Below, piece after piece: positions 26,137 through 34,240 of a stretch of DNA of 64,000 nt. The position numbers and the translations under genes were made by a program. Where the stretch lies: NCBI GenBank assembly GCA_018433865.1, contig JAHDQJ010000003.1, positions 186,001-250,000 of the forward strand, given 5' to 3'. Each line of letters begins with the position of its first letter. Within the stretch, counting starts at the first letter, position 1. The stretch is from Spirochaetales bacterium (GTDB lineage: Bacteria; Spirochaetota; Spirochaetia; Sphaerochaetales; Sphaerochaetaceae). Below the pieces are notes generated by a model. It was given only the letters and a program-made list of their open reading frames with translations. It was not told the origin of the DNA and did no database searches.

Positions 26137-27426
26137 ATGGACTTTTCACTCTTGCACCCGGCAGACCAATTGGTCATGATCATGGATAGGATCTACCGCA
26201 GGGGAATGACGACCACCAGCGGCGGCAACCTCTCGATCCGGGATGAGGCAGGATGTGTGTGGATCACACCTGCAGGCATCGACAAAGGTTCGCTCACCCG
26301 CCAGGACATCGTATGCGTCTTGCCCGACGGTACGGTGAAAGGAGCGCACAAGGGATCGTCGGAATTGCCATTCCACCTCGCCATCTATGAGGCGCGCCCC
26401 GATCTTCATGCGATACTGCATGCACATCCGGACGCGCTGGTTGCGTTCTCGATCGTCAGGAAACTTCCGTCGCTTTCCCTGTTTCCCGCGGTCGCCAGGA
26501 CCTGCAGGCATATCCGGATGGCTCCCTACGAATTGCCCGGGAGCGCGAAGCTTGGCGCTCGCATAGCCGCTGAGTTCGCCCATGGAAGCGACATCGTGAT
26601 GCTCGAGAATCATGGTGTGGTGATAGGAGCGGCAACCCTGTTCAGGGCGTTCATGACGTTCGAGACACTCGAGTCGAGCGCCGAGCTGGAAACGATAGCC
26701 AATCGGCTCGGTACGGTACGGAGCCTCAGACCCGAGCAACTCTTTCTGTCCGAGACCACCGATCACTTGCATATGGAGGACATCGAGTTCACACTCCGCC
26801 CGACAGAGGAACTTGCCTCAAGGCGTGACATGGTCATGCTCATCCACCGCTCCTACGAGCAGGGGCTGTTCAACGCGACCAACGGAACCTATTCGGTACG
26901 GCTACCGGACGATTCGATGCTGATCACTCCCTATGACAAAGACAGACTCTACGTACAGGGAGAAGACCTGGTCCGGGTGAAGGGCCACATGAAAGAGAAG
27001 GGAAAGATACCCAGCAGGGCTGTGTTGATCCACCAGCGGATCTATCGTGACCACCCCGAGGTCAAGGCGATCCTCGTGGCCCACCCGTTGCATCTCATGG
27101 CATTCGCGGTCACCGATGCTCGGTTCGATGCCCGTACCATACCGGAAAGCCATATCCTTCTGAGGGACGTAGAAAAGCTACCCTTCGAAACGATCTATCG
27201 CGATCCCCATGCGATCTCGGAAGCAATCACCAGCCGATCCCCGGCACTCCTCGTGGAAAACGACAGCATCGTCGTCACCGGCGAGTCGCTGCTGAAGGCG
27301 TTCGACAGGCTTGAGGTTGCCGAGGCGACAGCGGCGAGCCTCTACCTGAGCAGAGCGATCGGGAACGTCGTTCCCATCAGCGATGCACAGATCGAGGCGT
27401 TGCACGAGGCGTTCGGTCTCTCCTGA
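26137..27426 (+). CDS. Tandem class II aldolase/adducin-domain protein
   Basis: 429 residues containing two copies of the class II aldolase fold, about 10-200 and 225-420. The first copy keeps the active-site set: TSGGNLS, ITPAGI, Glu76 in SSELPFH, the zinc pair His95-Ala-His97 and the third His in LENHGVV. In the second copy NATNGTYS and ITPYDK are still recognisable. However, the Glu position reads PSRAVL, the His pair is reduced to VAHP, and ENHG has become ENDS, so its metal site is lost. A single catalytic half with a regulatory or structural half is the likely arrangement. The substrate (a sugar phosphate or methylthioribulose type) cannot be decided. AGGAGG lies 5 nt before the ATG. 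Confidence 0.85.
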   Translation: MDFSLLHPADQLVMIMDRIYRRGMTTTSGGNLSIRDEAGCVWITPAGIDKGSLTRQDIVCVLPDGTVKGAHKGSSELPFHLAIYEARPDLHAILHAHPDALVAFSIVRKLPSLSLFPAVARTCRHIRMAPYELPGSAKLGARIAAEFAHGSDIVMLENHGVVIGAATLFRAFMTFETLESSAELETIANRLGTVRSLRPEQLFLSETTDHLHMEDIEFTLRPTEELASRRDMVMLIHRSYEQGLFNATNGTYSVRLPDDSMLITPYDKDRLYVQGEDLVRVKGHMKEKGKIPSRAVLIHQRIYRDHPEVKAILVAHPLHLMAFAVTDARFDARTIPESHILLRDVEKLPFETIYRDPHAISEAITSRSPALLVENDSIVVTGESLLKAFDRLEVAEATAASLYLSRAIGNVVPISDAQIEALHEAFGLS

Positions 27427-27428
27427 GA

Positions 27429-28940
27429 TCAGGGTCGGTAGCTGTAGGTCCTATCGTCCTTCAGCAGGACATCGTGAGCCCCACCCTCGACGATGCTCGT
27501 CGAGGAGACGACGGTAAGTTTTGCCTTGGCCTGCAACTGCGGGATGTCCGTAGCTCCGCAGTTGCACATGGTGGAACGGACCTTTGCCAGCGAGAGCCGC
27601 ACGTTGTCACTCAATCGTCCCGCGTAGGGGACGTACGAGTCGACACCCTCCTCGAAGGAGAGGCGATCGGAACCGCCCATGTCGTACCGTTGCCAGTTCC
27701 TCGCCCTGTTCGACCCCTCCCCCCAATACTCTTTCATGTAGTTTCCGTTGATGAAGACCTTGTTGGAGGGACTTTCATCGAAGCGTGCGAAGTAGCGGCC
27801 GAGCATGATGAAATCGGCTCCCATCGCAAGGGCAAGGGTGAGATGATGGTCATGCACGATGCCACCGTCGGAACAGATGGGAACGTAGATGCCGGTCTCC
27901 TGGAAATATCGGTCTCGTTCATGGCAGACCTCGATCAGCGCCGAAGCCTGTCCTCGTCCGATGCCCTTGGTTTCCCGGGTGATGCAGATGGAACCTCCCC
28001 CTATGCCGACCTTGACGAAATCGGCACCACGGTCGGCAAGGTATCTGAATCCTTCCGCGTCGACGACATTGCCTGCGCCCACCTTCACACGATCTTGCCA
28101 ACGCTCCTTGATGAAAGCGAGCGTCCTGCCCTGCCATTCGGTGAATCCCTCCGAGGAATCGATGCACAATACATCCGCCCCCGCTTCGACGAGCGCGGGA
28201 ACCCGCTGATCAAAATCACGTGTATTGATGCCTGCACCGACCATATAGCGCTTCGCATCGTCATGCAGTTCGAGCGGATGCTCCTTGTGACTCTCATAAT
28301 CCTTTCTGAAGACAAGCGAGCACAAATGCCCCCGTGCATCGATGATCGGCAATGTATTGAGCTTGTGATCCCAGATCATGTCGTTCGCTTCGGTGAGTGT
28401 CAGTTCGTCGCTGCCACAGACGAGATGCTCCAGAGGTGTCATGAACGAAGAGACCGGTGTGCTTCCCTCCATCCGATGTTCACGGTAGTCGCGGCTGGTC
28501 ACGATCCCTAGCAGCTTCCCGTTCGGTTGGCCGTCGTCGGTGACGGCTATCGTGGAGTGCCCGGTCCGGTTCTTCAATGCGATCAGCTCTGCGAGCGTCT
28601 GTGTGGGCATGATGTTCGAATCGCTTGGCACGAATCCGGCCTTGTAGTTCTTCACACGCCGCACCATCGCGCATTGACTCTCGATCGTCTGGCTGCCATA
28701 GATGAAAGCAAGCCCGCCCTCTTTCGCCAGTGCGATGGCAAGACGGTCATCGCTCACCGCCTGCATGATCGCAGAGACCAGCGGGACATGCAATCGCAAC
28801 GGCGATCGTCCTCCCTTTTCGAATCGTACCAACGGTGCACTCAAGTCGACTGCCGCCGGCACGCAATCGGCAGAGGAGTACCCTGGGATCAGAAGATATT
28901 CATTGAACGTTCGTGAAGGTTCTTGGATATAGGTGGCCAT
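27429..28940 (-). CDS. guaB: IMP dehydrogenase, Tritrichomonas-like type
   Basis: Oxidises IMP to XMP in guanine nucleotide synthesis; 503 residues. It begins FNEYLLIPG and has two CBS motifs inserted at about 100-220. Next come the [17 protein letters not shown] strand and the catalytic Cys loop [20 protein letters not shown] near residue 310. The mobile flap [13 protein letters not shown] holds the Arg-Tyr pair. The CITRE-KGIGRGQ loop and [16 protein letters not shown] closely resemble the Tritrichomonas foetus enzyme as I remember it, more than the usual bacterial GSICTTRxxxGxGxPQ form. The ATG at 28940 has GGAG 6 nt upstream. It is convergent with the aldolase gene, with a 2-bp gap. Confidence 0.95.
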   Translation of the reverse strand: MATYIQEPSRTFNEYLLIPGYSSADCVPAAVDLSAPLVRFEKGGRSPLRLHVPLVSAIMQAVSDDRLAIALAKEGGLAFIYGSQTIESQCAMVRRVKNYKAGFVPSDSNIMPTQTLAELIALKNRTGHSTIAVTDDGQPNGKLLGIVTSRDYREHRMEGSTPVSSFMTPLEHLVCGSDELTLTEANDMIWDHKLNTLPIIDARGHLCSLVFRKDYESHKEHPLELHDDAKRYMVGAGINTRDFDQRVPALVEAGADVLCIDSSEGFTEWQGRTLAFIKERWQDRVKVGAGNVVDAEGFRYLADRGADFVKVGIGGGSICITRETKGIGRGQASALIEVCHERDRYFQETGIYVPICSDGGIVHDHHLTLALAMGADFIMLGRYFARFDESPSNKVFINGNYMKEYWGEGSNRARNWQRYDMGGSDRLSFEEGVDSYVPYAGRLSDNVRLSLAKVRSTMCNCGATDIPQLQAKAKLTVVSSTSIVEGGAHDVLLKDDRTYSYRP

Positions 28941-28958
28941 ATGCATCTCCGTACCCGA

Positions 28959-28987
28959 ACTATGCCCTAACCTACCGGTAATTGCAA
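28959..28987 (-). promoter_or_regulatory. Promoter of guaB
   Basis: On the minus strand TTGCAA (28982-28987) and CATAGT (28959-28964) are 17 bp apart. Predicted +1 is about 12 nt before the guaB start and just upstream of its GGAG. Confidence 0.5.
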
Positions 28988-29074
28988 CATGGGCGACTGT
29001 CGACGGGGCTCTTGTAATTATCGTGGTTTTGGGAAAAAATCATGCAACTGACCAACATGCAGTGGAGATTGCAG

Positions 29075-30958
29075 ATGGAAGCGCCTTCAATGTATCGCAG
29101 AGACTTCGAGATCCGCCGTGACGCGGCGAAGGATGAGATGCTTCGTCTCTTCCGTTCGCTGTATGGAGAAACGGGATTCGATCGTCTCATGACCATGGTG
29201 CGCTCCCGATGGGAGGACCGCCCGAGATCCCTGCGCGAACTGGATCGCTCGCGGAGCGAGAATCCGCGTTGGTACCAAGGTTCCTCCATGGTCGGCATGA
29301 TGCTCTATGTGGAACTTTTCGCCGGGAACTTCAAAGCGATGCAGGAGAAGCTCGGGTACCTGGCAGAGCTCAGCATCACCTATCTTCACATTTTGCCCGT
29401 ATTCACGATGCCCTCCGATGCGAACGATGGCGGATACGCAGTGAGCGATTTCACCTCCATCGATGCACGGTTCGGCACGGATGAGGATTTCGATGCCTTT
29501 GCGAACGCATGCCATGAACAGGGAATCAGCGTCTGCCTCGACTTCGTGCTGAACCACACATCGGACGAGCACGCATGGGCCGTCGGTGCCCGTGAGGGGG
29601 ATGCATCGTGTCAGGCACGCTATTTCACCTTTCCCGACCGGACGCTTCCCGATGCCTACGAGCGGACCGTCAATGAGGTATTTCCCGTGATCGCTCCCGG
29701 CAACTTCACCCATGATGCACGGATGGACCGTTGGGTGCTCACCACCTTCAATCGGTACCAGTGGGACTTGAACTATGGCAACAGCGATGTGTTCATCGAC
29801 ATGGCCGACGCGTTGCTGCACATGGCGAACCGGGGTGTTGACATATTCCGTTTCGATGCCATCCCCTATATCTGGAAGGAATGGGGAACCAGCTGCAGGA
29901 ACCTGCGGCAGGTCCACACGCTCCTCAGGATGTTCCGGTTGGTCCTCGAGATCGCCGCTCCCTCCTGCATCATCAAGGGAGAGGTCGTGATGGCACCCCA
30001 GGAGGTAGCCCCCTATTTCGGTACCGAAGAAGCTCCTGAATGCCATCTGCTTTACAATGTCTCCCTGATGGTCGAGTTGTGGAACACCCTCGCGACCCGA
30101 GATGCCAGGATGCTGCGATCTTCGCTGGAAGCATTGCCGACAGCGATACCTGAGGGAGCGTGTTGGGTCAACTACGTGCGGTGTCATGACGACATCGGTT
30201 GGGGGTTCGACGAGAAAAGGGCGAGGGAACTTCATTTCGATCCCTTTCTCCACAAGCAATTCCTCATCTCCTTCTATGAAGGTTCCTTTCCCGGAAGTTT
30301 CAGCCGGGGAAGACTCTACGAGGCCGACCCGAAGACACGGGACGCACGCAACTGCGGAACCTGTGCCTCGCTGTGCGGACTCGAGAAGGCAACTGAAGAG
30401 TACGATGGATATCAGACGGAACTTGCGCTGAAACGGGTCGTGCTCCTGCATGGTTTCCTCATGGCAGCACCCGGCATTCCTGTCATCTACAGCGGTGATG
30501 AGATCGCGCAACTGAACAACTACGGGTATGCCAACGATACGAACCGCAGCATGGACAGCAGGAACATCCACCGTCAACCGTTCGATTGGGAGATCGCGCA
30601 AAAGAGGGATGACCGGGGAAGCCCAGAGGGAATCATCTTCAGCAGGGTCAAGCACCTGATACTGACCAGGATGCAGGAAAATCTTCTTGGTGGTGGCACC
30701 AGGCCTAAAGTCCTGGCTACTGATGACGACGGCACCCTCTGCATCGCCTTGATCGACCGTACCACCGAAGACCCACAGGGAATCCTGCTTGTCGTCGCGA
30801 ACTTCACCGAACACCAAAAACGGATAACCATCAAACTAGGCAGGCCGTCAGGCAGGTACCGGGACCTGATCCAAGGCAAGACTGTCGATCCCGACAACGG
30901 TCCTGTCACCCTCGGACCGTATGAATTGTTGCTGTTGAGAGGGGAAAGGCAGACATGA
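29075..30958 (+). CDS. Amylosucrase-like GH13 enzyme
   Basis: About 627 residues. An N-terminal helical region is followed by a (beta/alpha)8 barrel with DFVLNHTSDEH, the nucleophile Asp in VDIFRFDAIPYIWK, the acid/base Glu in IIKGEVV and the third carboxylate in YVRCHDDIGW, then a C-terminal beta domain. The layout fits GH13 subfamily 4 amylosucrase/sucrose hydrolase, which splits sucrose and builds alpha-glucan. No signal peptide is seen, so it is cytoplasmic. I chose the ATG at 29075 because GTGGAG lies 7 nt before it; starts at 29042 or 29057 are in frame. It overlaps the LacI regulator gene by 4 bp (ATGA). Activity on sucrose is inferred. Confidence 0.87.
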   Translation: MEAPSMYRRDFEIRRDAAKDEMLRLFRSLYGETGFDRLMTMVRSRWEDRPRSLRELDRSRSENPRWYQGSSMVGMMLYVELFAGNFKAMQEKLGYLAELSITYLHILPVFTMPSDANDGGYAVSDFTSIDARFGTDEDFDAFANACHEQGISVCLDFVLNHTSDEHAWAVGAREGDASCQARYFTFPDRTLPDAYERTVNEVFPVIAPGNFTHDARMDRWVLTTFNRYQWDLNYGNSDVFIDMADALLHMANRGVDIFRFDAIPYIWKEWGTSCRNLRQVHTLLRMFRLVLEIAAPSCIIKGEVVMAPQEVAPYFGTEEAPECHLLYNVSLMVELWNTLATRDARMLRSSLEALPTAIPEGACWVNYVRCHDDIGWGFDEKRARELHFDPFLHKQFLISFYEGSFPGSFSRGRLYEADPKTRDARNCGTCASLCGLEKATEEYDGYQTELALKRVVLLHGFLMAAPGIPVIYSGDEIAQLNNYGYANDTNRSMDSRNIHRQPFDWEIAQKRDDRGSPEGIIFSRVKHLILTRMQENLLGGGTRPKVLATDDDGTLCIALIDRTTEDPQGILLVVANFTEHQKRITIKLGRPSGRYRDLIQGKTVDPDNGPVTLGPYELLLLRGERQT

Positions 30959-32010
30959 CCGGCCATCATTCACTGAAAAAACGGGCGACGATCAACGACA
31001 TCGCGCGGATAAGCGGGTACTCGAAGACCGCCGTCTCATTTGCATTCAATGATCCCTCCCGCATATCACGCCAAGCGTGTGATACCATCCTTGGAGTCGC
31101 GGAAACATTGGGCTATTATCCCGATCCGCTCGCCCGAAAGTTCTCATTGCAGCGGCACGAGAGCATCGGGTTCCTCCTTCCGCAGGAACTTCGGTTCTCT
31201 TTCCGGAATCCCTACATCATGCAGGTGGTGGAGGGAATCGGGGATGTGTGCCAGGAACGGGGAAACACCCTCACCCTCATCCCTCCGCTCAACGCGAGCG
31301 TGATCGCTGCGGTCCGCACCGCGGCGGTAGATGCCATGATCATCCAGGGAATGAGTGCGAACATGGAGATCGCCGAATCGATCGGGAGACGGGGAATCCC
31401 CTTCGTTTCGATAGACGGCATTCCCTCCGAAGAGATGCCTTCCGTCAACATCGACGATCGCCAGGCTGCTTACGATATCATGCATACGGTGTTGGAATCG
31501 GGACATCGGGAAATAGCCATCATCGGTCTTTCCGATGTCTCGTACGAGCGATCCGCAACGGAGGGGATCCAGAAGCGGAGAATGGAAGGGTATCTTGAGG
31601 CTCTGCGTGAGGTTGGCCTCGATTACGGGTCCCCCTCGATCACGGTTTTTAAGAGCGAATGTACGGTTGCGCAGGGACGTCAAGTCGTGGATCGGATCCT
31701 CACGATTCCCCGTAGGCCCACCTGCATCGTCACGATGAGCGATATCGTGGCGATCGGATGCATGTTCCGCCTACCCGAACTCGGCCTGCGGGTCCCACGG
31801 GACATCTCGGTTGTCGGGTTCGACAATATCGATGAAACGAACTACACCCTCCCCGGCCTGACCACGGTACACCAACCTTCCAAGGAAAAGGGAGTGCTTG
31901 CAGCACGATTGCTTTTCCGCATGCTTGGGCAGACCGGAGAGGATCGTGGGGATATCCACGTGCGCCTGCCACACCATCTGGTGATTCGCGATTCACTTTC
32001 CCGTGTGTGA
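30955..32010 (+). CDS. LacI family transcriptional regulator
   Basis: 351 residues. The N-terminal LacI helix-turn-helix (about 10-30, ATINDIARISGYSKTAVSFA) is followed by the hinge-helix region (PDPLARKFS) and a periplasmic-binding-protein-like sensor domain, with VVGFDNIDETNYTLPGLTTV near the C-terminus. It is translated through a 4-bp ATGA overlap from the amylosucrase-like gene, so it most likely regulates that gene in response to a sugar. No clear LacI-type operator is recognised upstream of the amylosucrase; an 8-bp palindrome TACCGGTA at 28973-28980 is the only candidate. Confidence 0.93.
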   Translation: MTGHHSLKKRATINDIARISGYSKTAVSFAFNDPSRISRQACDTILGVAETLGYYPDPLARKFSLQRHESIGFLLPQELRFSFRNPYIMQVVEGIGDVCQERGNTLTLIPPLNASVIAAVRTAAVDAMIIQGMSANMEIAESIGRRGIPFVSIDGIPSEEMPSVNIDDRQAAYDIMHTVLESGHREIAIIGLSDVSYERSATEGIQKRRMEGYLEALREVGLDYGSPSITVFKSECTVAQGRQVVDRILTIPRRPTCIVTMSDIVAIGCMFRLPELGLRVPRDISVVGFDNIDETNYTLPGLTTVHQPSKEKGVLAARLLFRMLGQTGEDRGDIHVRLPHHLVIRDSLSRV

Positions 32011-32014
32011 CCCA

Positions 32015-32043
32015 TTGACAGGAATGGCTGTCGCTCGTATCCT
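32015..32043 (+). promoter_or_regulatory. Promoter of the P-type ATPase gene
   Basis: Consensus -35 TTGACA (32015-32020), 17-bp spacer, -10 TATCCT (32038-32043), immediately after the lacI stop codon. Confidence 0.6.
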
Positions 32044-32046
32044 ATA

Positions 32047-32071
32047 TATGAATAGATAATCATGTATGAAT
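32047..32071 (+). promoter_or_regulatory. Possible operator repeats before the P-type ATPase
   Basis: The heptamer TATGAAT occurs at 32047-32053 and 32065-32071. An imperfect palindrome ATGA...TCAT (32048-32063) overlaps the transcription start. AT-rich repeats of this type are often bound by ArsR/SmtB metal sensors, but no such gene is in the window. Confidence 0.35.
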
Positions 32072-32086
32072 GTATAGGAGCAAGGG

Positions 32087-34150
32087 ATGCACAACAGACA
32101 TGTCTACCGGATCGAAGGAGTCGATTGCGCCGTCTGTGCGGTGAGGATCCAGGATGCGCTGAACCGCATCGACGGTATAGGCTCCTCACAGATAGACCTG
32201 ATGGCCAACCGTCTGGAGATCGTATCCGATCGTGCCATGGACGAAACACTGGATGCACAGGTCCGCTTTACCGTACAACAGGAGGAACCGCACGCATCCC
32301 TTGATCTTTCGAAACACAAGGAAAGGACAACAGGGAAACGGTTCGGCGTTCCCATGCGGGTACTCGTATCGGTACTTCTGCTCATCATCGCCGGGAACCT
32401 CCGATCTCCTTGGTCTTTCGCGACCTACTTGCTCTCGTACGTGATCAGCGGTCATGATGTGGTTCTTCGTGCGCTCCGGAACATCTTCAGGGGACGACTC
32501 TTCGATGAGCAATTCCTCATGACGTTGGCGACTGTCGGAGCCATAGCCATCGGTGAATATGCCGAGGCGGTCGCGGTGATGGCGTTCTACCAGGCAGGCG
32601 AGTGGGTCCAGGACCTTGCTGTCGACCGTTCGCGAGCCTCGATAGCCCGACTCATGGATATCCGTCCCGCCCAAGCCACGATCCTCATCGATGGTGTCCA
32701 TAAGAACGTGCCTGTCGAACAGGTCGGGGTGGGAGACATCCTGCTCATCCGGCCCGGTGAGAAAGTGCCCATCGACGCTGTCGTCAGGACGGGAGAGTCC
32801 GAACTGGATACCAAGGCACTCACTGGCGAATCGGTTCCCAGCGCCGTCGCACCGGGCGACCGGATCATGAGCGGATGCATAAACGGTGGTGGCGTCCTCA
32901 CTGCCGAAACAGTGGTCAGGTACGAGGATTCTACCGTGGCGACGATATTGCGATTGGTCGAAGAGTCGGGTTTGCGCAAGGCAAGGACGGAACGGTTCAT
33001 CACCCGCTTTGCCCGCTACTACACACCGATCGTCGTCATCCTGGCCTCTTCCATCGCGACAGTGCCTCCCCTACTGGGACTTGGATCGTTCTCCGATTGG
33101 GTGTACCGGGCTTTGGTGTTCCTCGTCATCAGCTGTCCCTGTGCCCTCGTCATCTCCGTACCGCTCGGATTCTTCGGCGGGATCGGCGGTCTGGCTCGGA
33201 TGGGCGTGCTTGTCAAAGGCAGTACCTATGTCCAGTCGCTCGCCGAGGCACACATGGTCGTGTTCGACAAGACGGGGACGCTCACCGAGGGAACGTTCTC
33301 CATCTCTGACGTACGATCGGTGGATGAACGGTTCACGGCTGATAAGGTCCTCTCGCTCGCAGCCTCGGTGGAGGCTCATTCCACCCATCCGATCGCACGT
33401 GCCATCGTGTTGCATCACGGACCGTCCATCATGCCTGCAGATCATGTCGAGGAGATACCCGGACGGGGAATCCGCGGAGTCGTCGGGGACAGGAGGATCT
33501 ATGTCGGGATCCCCAAGGAATCAGCCGATGAGTCGGGCATGCACACGGTGGTCAGCGTCTATTGCGACGATGAGGAAATCGGTCGAATCGCCGCGACTGA
33601 TCCTGTGCGGCTGCAAGCGGATGAGACGACCGCTTCATTGCGGAAACTTGGGATAGGACATCTCGCGATCATATCCGGGGATCATGAGAAGCCGGTAGCA
33701 GCGGTGGCCCGAAAACTCGGGATCACCGAATATCATGCACGGATGCTTCCCCAGGACAAATTGGCCTTCGTCGAAGAGTCGCTCAAGCGCAGAAAGGCCG
33801 GAAAGAGCCTGTTGTTCGTCGGGGACGGTATCAACGATGCACCGGTCCTGGCCTTGTCCGATGTGGGTATTTCCCTGGGTGCGATCGGCTCGGATGCTGC
33901 GATCGAAGCCTCCGATGTGGTGATCATGACTGATGACCTGTCCCGCATTCCCGATGCGATCGTCCATTCGCGACGCACGCTATCCATCGTACGCCAGAAT
34001 ATCATGTTCGCACTGGGTATCAAGGTTGTGGTGATGGCGCTCGGAGCAGCGGGAATCGCCTCGATGTGGCTCGCGGTGTTCGCCGATACGGGGGTGGCGC
34101 TCCTTGCGGTCCTGAATTCGCTGCGTGCACTGCGCAAGGTGCATGAGTAA
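32087..34150 (+). CDS. Heavy-metal P1B-type ATPase (Zn/Cd type)
   Basis: 687 residues. An N-terminal heavy-metal-binding domain carries GVDCAVC (Cys16, Cys19). Membrane helices follow, with SCPCALVISVPLGFFGG in the sixth and the phosphorylation site DKTGTLTEG near residue 395. A nucleotide-binding domain with HPIARA and the hinge GDGINDAPVLALSDVGISLG come next. The CPC-A-L-V-I-S-V-P-L pattern and the GVDCAVC motif fit ZntA/CadA exporters of Zn2+, Cd2+ or Pb2+ rather than Cu+ pumps. AGGAG lies 6 nt before the ATG, and it has its own promoter and repeats upstream. Metal specificity is inferred. Confidence 0.93.
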   Translation: MHNRHVYRIEGVDCAVCAVRIQDALNRIDGIGSSQIDLMANRLEIVSDRAMDETLDAQVRFTVQQEEPHASLDLSKHKERTTGKRFGVPMRVLVSVLLLIIAGNLRSPWSFATYLLSYVISGHDVVLRALRNIFRGRLFDEQFLMTLATVGAIAIGEYAEAVAVMAFYQAGEWVQDLAVDRSRASIARLMDIRPAQATILIDGVHKNVPVEQVGVGDILLIRPGEKVPIDAVVRTGESELDTKALTGESVPSAVAPGDRIMSGCINGGGVLTAETVVRYEDSTVATILRLVEESGLRKARTERFITRFARYYTPIVVILASSIATVPPLLGLGSFSDWVYRALVFLVISCPCALVISVPLGFFGGIGGLARMGVLVKGSTYVQSLAEAHMVVFDKTGTLTEGTFSISDVRSVDERFTADKVLSLAASVEAHSTHPIARAIVLHHGPSIMPADHVEEIPGRGIRGVVGDRRIYVGIPKESADESGMHTVVSVYCDDEEIGRIAATDPVRLQADETTASLRKLGIGHLAIISGDHEKPVAAVARKLGITEYHARMLPQDKLAFVEESLKRRKAGKSLLFVGDGINDAPVLALSDVGISLGAIGSDAAIEASDVVIMTDDLSRIPDAIVHSRRTLSIVRQNIMFALGIKVVVMALGAAGIASMWLAVFADTGVALLAVLNSLRALRKVHE

Positions 34151-34156
34151 GCTCCC

Positions 34157-34185
34157 TTTATTCTCTCTTCCATTTATGGTATGTT
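34157..34185 (+). promoter_or_regulatory. Promoter of the first EF-G gene
   Basis: TTTATT (34157-34162), 17-bp spacer, TATGTT (34180-34185), giving a leader of about 50 nt before the ATG at 34241. Confidence 0.5.
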
Positions 34186-34240
34186 ACCTCATTGGAGGCG
34201 TTCCGACGACTCACGTGTTATCAGGGAAGGATAGGAATCA

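Noticed and set aside
28973-28980. Palindrome TACCGGTA as a LacI operator for the amylosucrase gene
   Set aside because: It is only 8 bp, lies inside the guaB promoter spacer, and has no flanking symmetry; kept as a weak candidate only.
29087-30817. 576-codon open frame on the minus strand, antisense to the amylosucrase-like gene
   Set aside because: All catalytic motifs lie on the plus strand; no recognisable domain on the minus strand.
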